Shown: positions 10,455 to 21,243 of the stretch, one piece after another
Position numbering within the stretch: the first letter of the stretch is position 1
Layout of the letters: each line of letters begins with the position of its first letter
Origin: Zygnema cylindricum
Taxonomy: Eukaryota > Streptophyta > Zygnematophyceae > Zygnematales > Zygnemataceae
Assembly: GCA_037447655.1 (NCBI GenBank)
Contig: JBBHKE010001211.1
Location: 1 to 38,135 of the forward strand
Reading direction: 5' to 3'
Length of the DNA stretch: 38,135 nt
Program-made: the position numbers and the translations under genes
Notes under the pieces: generated by a model
What the model was told of the DNA's origin: nothing
Database searches by the model: none
What the model saw: the letters and a program-made list of their open reading frames with translations, nothing else

Positions 10455-11201
10455 TACACCGTGGATCGCTATTAGTGTTGTCAACAATAATTCAGCGCCT
10501 TTAAATTTTGACCATCGAGGTAAAAATAGAATATATATTTCTATTTTTTTCCTATACGGTAATATAGGTACAGTTCAATTAGTGTTAACTAATCTAATTC
10601 AGTACTTTCATAATTTGGGCTATTTTACATAATGTACACCGCGAATCGTAATTAGAGTAAATTAATATAATTCGGTCGCTCGAAATTTCGACTCTATGAC
10701 ATCAAATACAGTAAACGATTCTAATTTTTTCATTATGCTATTTAAGGTAAGGTTTAATTAGCGTAACAACATTTTAATATAGGTTCGGTTTTAGCTGATG
10801 TGTGGAGTACAAACGGCGTCGAACCTCCATAATGAATTTTAATTGAAAGGTACATTTTGATGATTTAAAGAGTCACGCTCGCATGAAATCGTAATAAACA
10901 AAAACATTAAATCACATCGAAAAAAAGTCGTTCGCATAACTCTTGTCCGTCGACAACATCGTAGTACAAGGGCGAAAACACGTGCTTGTCTTTATTTCCG
11001 AAACAACTTTGTAATTGTTGTTCGACGTTCCGTGTATTCAGTTAAAATAAGGAACTTCGCACCTATTTCATGAAAAATGTATTATAATATAGGATCGCGC
11101 TTGTTTTAGCGTTAATATTAATTCTAAAAAAACCCGACTTACCAAAATGACCCTTAAAGAAGTAACTTTTAATTGTAATATGGGTTTTTTACCATGATGA
11201 C

Positions 11202-11353
11202 ATATGGAATAGAGTAACCATATTGACAAAAATATAATAAATTTATAGCATTTGGCGTGGGTGATATATGTCGTGGCACATGGAATAGAGTAACCATATT
11301 GACAAAAATAGAATAAATTTACAGCATTTGGCGTGGGTGATATATGTCGTGAA
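11202..11353 (+). repeat. 76-bp tandem duplication in the left arm only
   Basis: ATGGAATAGAGTAACCATAT occurs at about 11204 and again at about 11280, followed both times by TTTGGCGTGGGTGATATATG. The right arm has only one copy (about 18990-19070), so the duplication arose after the palindrome formed, or one copy was lost from the right arm. Confidence 0.78.
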
Positions 11354-11652
11354 GTAACGCCAAATGCAAGAAGACCTCACAAAATGTAATCTTCTTGGAC
11401 CAATCACAGTCACTCTTTCTTTGTTCAATCATAACCGGTCTATTTTTTTGTTTGTTCCATTTGAAATCTGACAACCACCGCCATCCTGACTGCGCCGCCA
11501 TCCGTAAAATCTCTCCAAATTTTCAGCAAGGATTTGTGAAAGTCTCGCTTCTTTTTTCACCGCCATGGATTGCACGTCGCCCACGTCATCTCTTTCGTGC
11601 TATCTGCTTACTTTCTTAGGGTGCTTACATTTTTAGGGTTTTGTTGTTCGAA

Positions 11653-11730
11653 ATGGCGAAAAATTTGCTGCCAGCTAATTCCACCAATGATGACAAGGCA
11701 AGACTGCAGTGGTTGAATATGATATGTTAG
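11653..11730 (+). pseudogene. Truncated copy of the arm-encoded small ORF
   Basis: ATG at 11653 reads MAKNLLPANSTNDDKAR, then LQWLNMIC and TAG. It is the inverted counterpart of the 45-codon frame at 18698-18561, which reads MAKKLLPANSTIDDEAR. The left copy lost a short segment after the Arg codon and so shifts frame and stops early. Function unknown. Confidence 0.45.
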
Positions 11731-11834
11731 AAGTAATAGCCAAAAACAACAAAAAAACAGAAGGGAAGACAACGAAAGAAAACTGGAAAATATCAAAACA
11801 CAAAATTGGAAAAGAAAACTTAAAAGACAAAGCA

Positions 11835-14340
11835 GAATTATTTGTCTAATTATCTAGGTAATTTTTTGTCTATATAACCTGTCTAATTCTCTATTTAATC
11901 GAATTCACTATCTAATCTAATTATCTGTCTAATCATCTGTCAAATTATTTATCAAATTAGCTGTCCAATTATGTGTAAAATTATGTAATCTAATTATCCA
12001 ACATAATTATCTGTCTAATTACTTGTATAATTATCTCCCTAGTTATCTGTCCTATTATCTGTCAAATTATCTATTCAATTATATAATCTAATTATCTTTA
12101 TAATCTAATTCACTATCTAATCTAGTTATCTATCTAATCTAATTATTTGTCTAATTATTTGTCTAATTATCTGTCAAATTATGTGTCAAATTATCTAATC
12201 TGATTATCGGTCTAATTATCTGTCTAATTATCTGTCCAATTATCTGTCCAACTATCTAATTAGGGTTATATTATCTAATTATATATCTAATCTAATGATC
12301 TTTATAATCTAATTCACTATCTAATCTAGTTATCTATCTAATATACTTATCTATCTAACCTACATATCTGTCTAATTATCTGTCTAATTATATGTCAAAT
12401 TATCTGTTAAATTATCTAATCTAATTATATATCAATTTATCTGTCTAATTATCTATCTAATTATCTGTCTAATTATCTAATCTAATTATCTGTCAAATTA
12501 CCTATCTAATCTAATTACCTATCTAATCCAATTATCAAGCTAACCTAATTATCTATCTAAGTTAATTATCTATCTAATCTAATTATCAATGTAATCTATT
12601 TTTCTATCTAATCTATTTATGTATCTAATCTAATTATCTGTCTTATTATCTGTCAAATTATGAATCAAATAATTTGTCCAATTATGTGTCAAATTATGAA
12701 TCAAATAATTTGTCCAATTATCTGTCAAATTATCTAATCTAATTATCTAACCTATTTTTTGTCAATTTATCTGTCTATTTATCTGTCTATTTTATCTAAA
12801 CTAATTATTTGTCTAGTTATCTTTCTAATTATCTATTTAATTATCTATCTAATTATTGTCTATCTAAGTATCTAACTATCTGTCTATCTATGTGTCTATC
12901 TAATTATCTATCTATGTAATTATCTAATTATCTATCTAATCTAACTATCTATCTAATCTAATTATCTATCTAATCTAATTATCTATCTAATCTAATTAAC
13001 TATCTAATCTAATTCGCTATCTAATCAAATTATCTATATAATCTAATTATCTATCTAATCTAATTCACTATCTAATCTAATTCACTATCTATTCTAATTC
13101 ACAATCTAATCTAATTCACTATTCAATCTAATTATCTATCTAATCTAATCCACTATGTAATCTAATTCACTATCTAATCAGATTATCAATCTAATCTAAT
13201 TATCTATCTAATTTAATTATCTATCTAATCTAATCATCTATCTAATCTAATTCTCTATCTAATCTAATTATCTGTCAAATTATATGTCCAATTATGTGTC
13301 AAATTATCTAATCTAATTATTTGTCTAATTATCTAATCTAATTATCTGTCAAGTTACCTATCTAATCTAATTATCTATCTAATCTAATTATCTATCTAGG
13401 GTTATTCACTATCTAATCCAAATATCTATCTAATCTAATTATCAAGCAAACCTAATTATCTATCTAAGTTAATTATCTATCTAATCTAATTATCTATGTA
13501 ATCTATTTTTCTATCTAATCTATTTATGTTTCTAATCTAATTATCTGGCTAATTGTCTGTCAAATTATCTGTCCAATTATGTGTCAAATTATCTAATCTA
13601 ATTATCTAATCTAATTTTCTGTCAATTTATATGTCTAATTATCAGTCTAATTTTCTGTTTGTCTATCTGCTAAATTATCTAAACTAATTATTTGTCTAGT
13701 TATCTTTCTATTTATCTATTTAATTATCTGTTTAATTATATGTCTAATTTAATTATCTATCTTATCTAATTAACTATCTAATCTAATTCGCTATCTAATC
13801 AAATTATCTAAATAATCTAATTAACTATCTAATCTAATTCAATATCTAATCAAATTATCTATATAATCTAATTATCTATCTAATCTAATTCACTATCTAA
13901 TCTAATTCACTATCTAATCTAATTCACTCTCTAATCAGATTATCTATCTAATCTAATTACCTATCTAATCTAATTACCTATCTAATCTAATTATCTGTCT
14001 AATCTAAATATCTATATGATCTAATTATCTATCTAATCTAGTTCACTATCTAATCTAAATATCTATCTGATCTTATTATCTATCTAATGTAGTTCACTAT
14101 CTAATCAGATTACCAATCTATTCTAATTATCTATCTAATTTAATTATCTTTCTAATCTAATTATCTATCACATCTAATTATTTATCTAATCTAATTCTCT
14201 ATGTAATCTAATTCTCTATGTAATCTAATTCTATATTTCTATCATATCCTATCATATCTATCTGTCTATCTGTCTATCTGTGTCTATCTGTCTATCTCTC
14301 TATCTCTCTATCTGTCTATCTGTCTATCTGTCTATCTGTA
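11835..14340 (+). repeat. Left microsatellite arm, TCTA/TAAT higher-order repeat (about 2.5 kb)
   Basis: The stretch is made of variants of TCTAATTATCTA and TCTAATCTAATTATC, with CAAATTATCTG and CTAATTCACTATC variants in blocks. It ends in a purer TCTA/TCTG run at about 14240-14340. It contains no open frame. It mirrors 16425-18512 on the opposite strand. Confidence 0.93.
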
Positions 14341-14443
14341 AGCAAGGAGATGGTGGGTCGAAAGGGTAGCCATAGTAAGAGGCATAAGAGATACGACTAA
14401 TACCTTGTCTACGTCGGGATTCGGAAAACGAAATGTAGCAGTA

Positions 14444-14617
14444 ATGAAAGCATTACCGGGTAGGGGAAAGAAGGAAATGCCATTGGTGACCCGTCTTCAT
14501 GAAGAATTACTCGAGGATTTTCATCGATTTAAAAAGGCGGGAATAAAACTTTCTACGACAATTGTGCAAGAGATGGCATACGACATCATCATACGTTTAA
14601 AAGATGAACATGCGTAG
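14444..14617 (+). CDS. Possible helix-turn-helix transposase fragment
   Basis: The frame is open from 14342 and its first ATG is at 14444. The segment PLVTRLHEELLEDFHRFKKA followed by GIKLSTTIVQEMAYDI resembles the second helix-turn-helix (CENP-B type) of pogo/Tigger transposases, where a helix of the form LE.aL..Wf is followed by kG..ls...iq.kA. This is a pattern judgement, not a database match. The upstream ATG at 14350 in another frame gives a basic MVGRKGSHSKRHKRYD, so a frameshift may separate an original start from this frame. It lies just inside the left satellite arm and reads away from it. No DDE/D catalytic region is found. Confidence 0.4.
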   Translation: MKALPGRGKKEMPLVTRLHEELLEDFHRFKKAGIKLSTTIVQEMAYDIIIRLKDEHA

Positions 14618-14774
14618 GAGTTTTTTGACGAATTCGGACGTGAAAGGACTATACGAAGTGCCACCTCCCTTAGCAAGGGTACGAGAATCTCTCGGAAATT
14701 CTGAAAAAGTTGACGCCGCTACTCATGAAGACGAGGTTACGAACGAACTATTCACGGAAGGGGACGAATATTAA
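14610..14774 (+). CDS. Small ORF overlapping the HTH fragment
   Basis: A 54-codon frame starts at ATG 14610, overlaps the stop of the HTH frame by 8 bases and ends TAA at 14774. It is hydrophilic with an acidic tail (NELFTEGDEY). It could be the C-terminal end of the same broken transposase, brought close by internal deletion, or chance. Confidence 0.3.
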   Translation: MRRSFLTNSDVKGLYEVPPPLARVRESLGNSEKVDAATHEDEVTNELFTEGDEY

Positions 14775-16424
14775 GGCCATGTTAATGACTAAGTATTCCC
14801 CATGTATGCCTTTTTGGTGGAACTTGGAACGTAAGAGTGACATAGTTTTGTAGTTTTTGTTGTTTTGGCTTGTCTTACCTATTTTAAAAATGTAAGGAGT
14901 GTTAGGATTTAGGAGATATAAATTATCATACAATATCATAGGGGTAATACGTCGCATAGTGTGTCTCTTATTACAATGTAATTGTTTTTGCAATTTTTTA
15001 ATTTACTTCATTGTGAAGTAAGTATGCTAAAACAATGTATAACACAACCATTTTATAAAACACGGTATTCTTTTTGCAATATATGAGTATGTGTAAGAGC
15101 GATGGTTTGTCATGCTTAATGTTTTACCGTGTGTTTGTCATTCATTTTTGGGAAACATGATGTTGTAACTGATGAACAGATTCTTAGTTTTTACCTTTGA
15201 TACAAACAAGTTTTTTTCGTTATTGATATTAAGCGACGAGCCCGCCCAATCGGTGATCGCTGTCGCACCAATGACATGGACTATTTCATTGTGATGTGAT
15301 TAGTGTTGACAATTTCTCATTGCCAGTGGGATTTTTCATCGGTGACATTGCCTCATAGCGGAACGATTTTTAGCAATGATACAACGTGTTTACTGCTTTT
15401 TAATTAGATTGCGATATTGCATTATTGCTTATTTACAGTTCGGCGGCGACAAACTTACGTCGCCGGTCGTTCGGCTCAGTCAGTTGATTAGTTAGTTGTA
15501 ACATGAATCATAACCGGTTTATAATCCAACGACAAAAATGCCTCGTCGTTGGTCGGTCATCATCCATGACAAAAGAAAAAAAAACACCACATTCCATTGG
15601 TTTATAATCCAGCGACGAAAATGCCAAAACATTTGGTAAAAAACAAAAGAAAGTCACATGTCAGTGAAATAAAGAAAAATAACATCGTTACTAAAAGTAT
15701 CATTGGCTTAAAAATATTTAGCATTAAAAAAATTTCATTATAATCATTTAGTAGTTATGACAAAAATAACAATTATGGCTCCAAAATTTCACTATTTTGC
15801 ACAATCTGAAACTGAATATCAACCCTAAACTTTGAAAAAATTATATACCTTTCAACTCTCTCGTGAATCTTCTATCTATTCTCTCATTTGAATTACGTTT
15901 TTATACAAATCATTTCACTATCCTCTTGTAGGGCAGGAAAATTATAAAGTCGAATGTAATATGTTGTCGGAAATAAATGAAAAACTTTGGCCCAAACCTG
16001 AAAAAATAAATAAAAGGATTTAGGTTAAATTGTCGATCCGTTAAAAGGTTTGAGGGTTTTTATGGTTTTTTAGGGTTTTTGTGAATAACCATCCATTTGT
16101 TTTTCTTTTTAGCTACATTTGTTTAATGTGATTTGAGAAAACATGGGAGATAGTCTATTAATTCAAAAAAAAAATACAAACCAGCCATTTTGTAATTGTA
16201 CCACTTGACATGAGGCAGCATACGCCTATCAAGAGAGAAATGTTCAGAATCCCCACTGCCAAATCAAATGATGGGAGATATTTTTTTTTCGCCGTCAACA
16301 ACTTCTCATTAGATTGCTGAGACAATTGCCTATCTCAGTCTACTTATTGAATTCCATAGGTGAGGTTTATTTTAGTAACGAACTTATTACTTAAAATGAA
16401 AGAGACTTGTTAATGCAACATATG
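14775..16424. other. Unique centre of the giant element, no gene seen
   Basis: AT-rich DNA. A direct repeat with GGTTTATAATCCAACGAC at about 15519 and GGTTTATAATCCAGCGAC at about 15600 is visible. No further coding frame of note. A run of TTTAGGGTTTTT-like words near 16050 is too short to be telomeric. Confidence 0.5.
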
Positions 16425-18512
16425 ACAGATAATTAGACAGATAATTTGATTAGATAGATAATTAGTATAGATAGATAATTAGATTAGATAGATAATTAGA
16501 TTAGATAGATAATTGGATTAGATAGATTACTAGATTAGATAGTGAATTAGATTGGATAGATAATTAGATTAGATAGATAATTAGATCAGATAGGTAATTA
16601 CATACGATAGGTAATTCGGCAGATAATTAGATAAGATAATTTTGAAAGATAATTAAACAGATAATTAGACAGATAATTAGATTATATAGATAATTAGATT
16701 AGATATACAATAAGATTAGATAGATAACTGGATTAATTAGATAATTGAATTAGATAGATAACTAGATTAGATAGTGAATTAGATTGGATAAATAATGAGA
16801 TTAGATAGATAATTAGATCAGATAGATAATTATATTAGATAGGTAATTAGATTAGATTGGTAATTTGGCAAATAATTAGATTAGATAATTAGATTAGATA
16901 ATATCACAGATAAATAGATAGATAATTAGATTAGATAGATAATTAGATTAGATAGTCAATTAGATTCGATAGATAACTAGATTAGATAGTGCATTAGATT
17001 AGAAATATAATTAAATTAGATAGATAATTAGATTAGATAATTAATTAGATAATTTGAGAGATAATTGGACAAATAATTATACAGATAACTTGACAGATAA
17101 TTAGATTGATAATAAGATTAGATAATTTGACACATAATCAAACAGATAATTTGACAGATAATTTGATAGATAATTAGACAGATAATTACACAGATAATTA
17201 GACAGGTAATTAGACAGGTAATTAGATTAGATAGATAATTAGATTAGATAGTGAATTAGATTAGATAGTGAATTAGATTAGATAGATAACAAGATTAGAT
17301 AGTGAATTAGATTAGAAAAAAAATTAGATTAGATAGATTTTTAATTAGATAATTTGACAGATAATTGGACAGATAATTAGACAGAGAATTAGAGAGATAA
17401 TTAGACAGATAATCAGATTAGATAGATAATTAGATTAGATAGTGAATTAGATTAGATAGATAATTTGATTAGATAGATAACTAGATTAGATAGTGAATTA
17501 AATTAGAAAGATAATTAGATTAGATAGATAATTAGATTAGATAATTAATTTGATAATTTAACAAATAATTGGACAGACAATTAGACAAATAATTAGACAG
17601 ATAATTAGAGAGATAATCAGATTAGATAGATAATTAGAGAGATAATCAGATTAGATAGATAATTAGATTAGATAGTGAATTAGATTAGATAGATAATTTG
17701 ATTAGATAGATAATTAGATTAGATAGTGAATTATATTAGATAGATAATTAGATTAGATAGATAATTAGATTAGATAATTAATTAGATAATTTAACAAATA
17801 ATAGGACAGACAATTAGACAGATAATTAGAGAGATAATTAGATTAGATAATAAGATTAGTTAATTTGACACATAATATGACAGATAATTTGATAGATAAT
17901 TTGATAGATAGTTAGACATATAATCAGATTAGATAGATAATTAGATTAGATAGATAATTAGATTAGATAGTTAATTAGATTAGATAGATAACTAAATTAG
18001 ATAGATAACTAGATTAGATAGTGAATTAGATTAGAAAGATAATAAGAATACATAGTGAATTAGATTAGAAATATAATTAGATTAGATAGACAATTAATTA
18101 GATAATTTGACAAATAATTGAACAGATAGTTAGATAGATAATTAGATTAGATAATAAGATTAGATAATTTGACACATAATATGACAGATAATTTGACAGA
18201 TAATTTGATAGATAATAAGACAGATAATTAGACAGATAATGAGATTAGATAGATAATTAGATAATATAGATAATTAGATTACATAGTGAATTAGATTAGA
18301 TAGATAATTAAATTAGATTGATAACTAGATTAGATAGTGAAATTAGATTAGAAAGACAATTAGATTAGATAATTAATTAGATAATTTGACAGATAATTGG
18401 ACAGATAATTAAACAGATAATTAGACAAAAAATTAGATTAGATAGAGAATTGGACAGGTTATATAGACAAATAATTACCCAGACAATTAGACAAAAAATT
18501 AGGGAGATAACT
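16425..18512 (-). repeat. Right microsatellite arm (about 2.1 kb)
   Basis: Variants of AGATAATTAGATTAGATAG, with GATAATTTGACAGATAATT and GATAGTGAATTAGATTAG blocks. This is the reverse complement of the left satellite and uses the same variant types (the left CAAATTATCTGTC equals the right GACAGATAATTTG). Confidence 0.93.
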
Positions 18513-19687
18513 GTGCTTTGTCTTTTAAGTTTTTTTTTTCAATTTTGTATTTTGATATTTTTACAGTTTTCCTTCATTGTCTTCCCTTCTATTTTTGGCT
18601 TTGACTTGTGACACATCATATTCAACCACTGCACTAAGAGAGTAGGATCTTGCCTCGTCATCAATGGTGGAGTTGGCTGGCAGCAATTTTTTCGCCATTT
18701 CGAACAACAAAACCCTAAAAAAGTAAGCATCCTAAGAAAGTAAGCAGATGGCAGGAAAGCGATGACGTGGGCGACGTGCAATCCATGGCGGTGAAAAAGG
18801 GAGCGAGACTTTCACAAATCCCAGTTGAAAAATTGGAGAGATTTTCGGGATGGCGGCGCAGTCAGAATGTCGGTGGTTGTCAGATTCCAAAGGGAACAAA
18901 CAAAAAAAAAGACCGGTTGTGATTGGACAAATAATGAGTGACTGTCATTGGTCCAAGAATATTACACTTTGTGAGGTCTGCCCGCATTTGGCGTTACCTC
19001 ACGACATATATCACCCACGCCAAATGATGTATATTTATTCTATTTTTGTCAATATGGTTACTCTATTTCATGTGCCATCGTGGTAAAAAACCCATTTTAC
19101 AGTTAAAAGTTACTCCTTTCAAGGGTCATTTTGGTAAGTTTGGTTTATTTATAATTAATATTTACGCTAAAATAGACGCGATCCTATATTAAAATACATT
19201 TTTAATGAAATTGCTACGAAGTTCCCTATTCTAACTGAATACGCGGAACGTCGAACAACTGTTACAAAGTTATTACGGAAATAATGGCAAACATGTATTT
19301 TTGCCGTTGTACTATAAACTTCTGGCATGGATATTAAGGTAAGTGTTCACACCGACGACGATGCTGTTGACGGACGAGAATTATGCGAACAACTTTTTTT
19401 CGATATGACTGAGTGTTTTTGTTTAGTGCGATTTCACGTGTGAGCGTGACTCTTTTAAATCATTCAATGTACCTTTTTACTTAAAAAGTATAATTTTGCA
19501 CGGTCAGACGTCGTCCGTACTCCACACTATTTAAAAAGAACCTATATTAGAATGTTGTTACGCTAATTAAAACATACATAAATTAGAATAATGAAAAAAT
19601 TAGAATCGATTACTCTATTTCATGTGATAGAGTCGAAATTTCGAGCGACCGAATTAGAATAATTTACTCTAATTACGATGCGCGGTG
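18513..19687 (-). repeat. Right arm, non-satellite part
   Basis: Inverted counterpart of 10637-11834, joined to the TIR tip at 19687. See the left arm for matching landmarks. Confidence 0.88.
18561..18698 (-). CDS. 45-codon ORF in the right arm, function unknown
   Basis: ATG at 18698 to TAA at 18561, starting MAKKLLPANSTIDDEAR and ending in a charged stretch (KAKNRREDNEGKL). Because the palindrome places the same start on + in the left arm facing the centre, it could be the first exon of the element's gene with the satellite as intron. I have no domain match. Low confidence as a functional gene. Confidence 0.35.
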   Translation of the reverse strand: MAKKLLPANSTIDDEARSYSLSAVVEYDVSQVKAKNRREDNEGKL

Positions 19688-20230
19688 TACTATAGTATAG
19701 GTACTTGTACAAAATCTGACATATCGTACATAAATCGTACGTTCACACAATCGAAACGTGGTTGTTGGATGAATATGTGCGAACGTGATATTTGACAGCC
19801 CAATTTCATCCCCTTTTTAGAGAGCATAATCTCATGCGTCCGTGGTTACTAAAACTCATTAATTATATTTTTTTCACTTAAAAAAGTACAATTTTGTACG
19901 GTATGACACTTACCATACACCACACTATTTAAATGACAACGTACTTTCGTTTTTACGCTAATTGGACAAAAAACCCTAAATAGCTTAAAGGAATAAACAG
20001 AATAATTTATGCTATTTAAGAATTTGGAAAAAAAAAGCGGGACCGAATTAGCGTTCAATACGCTAATAGCCATTGGCGATGTATTGTTTCGTTCTACAGC
20101 GTACATCAATACTACTTCGGTATTTTACTTGTGGTCCTATTATGTACTATTTTTTTGTTGGTAAGTGCCGAGCATTCCGTCCTATATGTTCGTATTGATG
20201 TTTCAATGGTACGGGATAATACATTTTCTT

Positions 20231-20450
20231 GAATAAATATTTAGTTCGAAAGTTTTCATGGTAAAGCGTCCGGCTTAATACAATTTACTTATTTACTGAA
20301 TAAATTAAAGTTTGATTCATTTTCATGGTGAAGCGTACGACAAATTACAAGCGCCTGGATAGATTTTAAATTCGTTTCATTTTCAAATTTCTCATGGTCA
20401 AACATACAGCCAAGTACAATTTATTGAATAAATTGAAGTTCGATTTTCGG
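20231..20450 (+). repeat. Three degenerate tandem units of about 70-80 bp
   Basis: Each unit contains GAATAAAT..AGTTCGA or a variant, TTTTCATGGT.AA.CGT.C and a TACAA end. The units begin near 20231, 20298 and 20370. Divergence is high. Confidence 0.55.
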
Positions 20451-20726
20451 CAGATTGTATAGTTTGCCTTGGAGCTCAAAGGCAAATTCCTTTGATGTAT
20501 TTACCGTACGGCTCAAATGGAAGATCCACATAAGGGTGGCGTTCCATCAGACAAAAAGTGAGGTTGTTTACAAAAATCCGGACTTATCCGTACTACGCCG
20601 TACCTCTTATTTTGTTTTTATTCGCGAACAACATTACAGAGAATCTTGCCAATAATCTCCAAAGGTAAGGGAGGTAACAATGACCATTGGATACTTTTTC
20701 GTGAAGCATTCGCTTCGAAAGTTTCT

Positions 20727-20767
20727 GTAAATGGTGATGTACCTCGAGGAGGTACATCACCATTTAC
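20727..20767. repeat. 41-bp perfect hairpin palindrome
   Basis: Arms 20727-20745 and 20749-20767 are perfect 19-base inverted repeats (GTAAATGGTGATGTACCTC) around a GAG loop. Confidence 0.95.
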
Positions 20768-21243
20768 AAAAAAAATGAGCCGCGACACGTTGGATAATGA
20801 ATGCACGTGTCACGACAGCAAACCAACGGAAATCGAAAAATTTCGCACATGATATATGCATTTAAAAATTCAACGAAAATCACGAAAGTGACCTCGTAAC
20901 GAGCTTTCGTCGCGCTATTTTTGTTACCGGCCATTCGTCACACTATTTGTAGAAGCGCTCATTCGTCACACGAAAAATCATAAACCCTAAAAAAATCATC
21001 ATTTTATTACATAATGTGCGATGAAAAAACCATCAAAGTACAAAAGGGGTTAAAAAAAGAAATATAACATTTAAAGACTACAAGAGCCAACAGCTAGGAA
21101 AACAGAACAAAGCAAAACAAAACAAACAAATGAGGAAAAACAAAAGCAATTAGGCTAACTAGCAAGACTAAACAAAAAACCAAAGACAACTAGACAAAAA
21201 AAAGAAAAACCCACTCTATATGATGCCCCACAACCCTAGCCAA

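Larger units (their letters stand above)
10637..11834 (+). repeat. Left arm, non-satellite part
   Basis: Inverted counterpart of 18513-19687. Matching landmarks are TTTCGAGCGACCGAATTAGA with AGAGTCGAAA near the tip, TTTGGCGTGGGTGATATATG, CACCGCCATGGATTGCACGTC, and GGCGAAAAATTTGCTGCCAG. The arms differ at many bases and by small indels, so they are not freshly made. Confidence 0.88.
10637..19687. mobile_element. Giant palindromic DNA transposon of the CACCG-TIR family (9,051 bp)
   Basis: The outer ends CACCGCGAATCGTAATTAGAG and, at the right read inward, CACCGCGCATCGTAATTAGAG define the element, flanked by TA at 10635-10636 and 19688-19689. The inverted arms continue far inward: about 1.2 kb of ordinary sequence, then microsatellite TCTAATTATC on the left and its complement on the right. 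The arms span 10637-14340 and about 16425-19687 around a unique centre of about 2.08 kb. The centre has a short frame resembling a DNA-binding helix-turn-helix region. TA duplications and the TIRs tie it to the MITEs nearby. I infer a defective Tc1/mariner/pogo-like element, but the superfamily is not proven. Confidence 0.85.
10457..20081. mobile_element. MITE-4, CACCG-TIR family, split by the giant element
   Basis: The left piece 10457-10634 starts CACCGTGGATCGCTATTAGTG. The right piece 19690-20081 ends, read inward, as CATCGCCAATGGCTATTAGC. Outer TA pairs lie at 10455-10456 and 20082-20083. Without the insert the element would be about 570 bp, close to MITE-1, and the right piece aligns with the right 340 bases of MITE-1. 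The giant palindromic element sits between the pieces at a TA. Confidence 0.75.
20084..21243. other. Spacer right of the transposon cluster and 3' flank of the LINE fragment
   Basis: The first part holds degenerate repeats (20231-20450) and a 41-bp hairpin. From about 20980 the sequence is A-rich on + (T-rich on -) and is probably the 3' UTR of the - strand non-LTR element ending at 21244. No host gene is recognised. Confidence 0.45.

Noticed and set aside
11835-14340. Satellite arm as a CRISPR-like or regularly spaced array
   Set aside because: No constant repeat with unique spacers; it is a continuous degenerate tetranucleotide-based repeat in eukaryotic DNA.
16035-16085. TTTAGGG-like words (also near 11630 and 36705-36770) as interstitial telomere repeat
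   Set aside because: Only isolated words without tandem perfect units; expected in T/G-rich DNA.
11319-19086. Matching MAAQSxxRWLSD frames (11501-11319 on - and 18850-19086 on +) as a protein gene in both arms
   Set aside because: They are the same arm sequence in mirror image, pointing outward, with substitutions not biased to third positions as far as I can see; best explained by arm homology alone.
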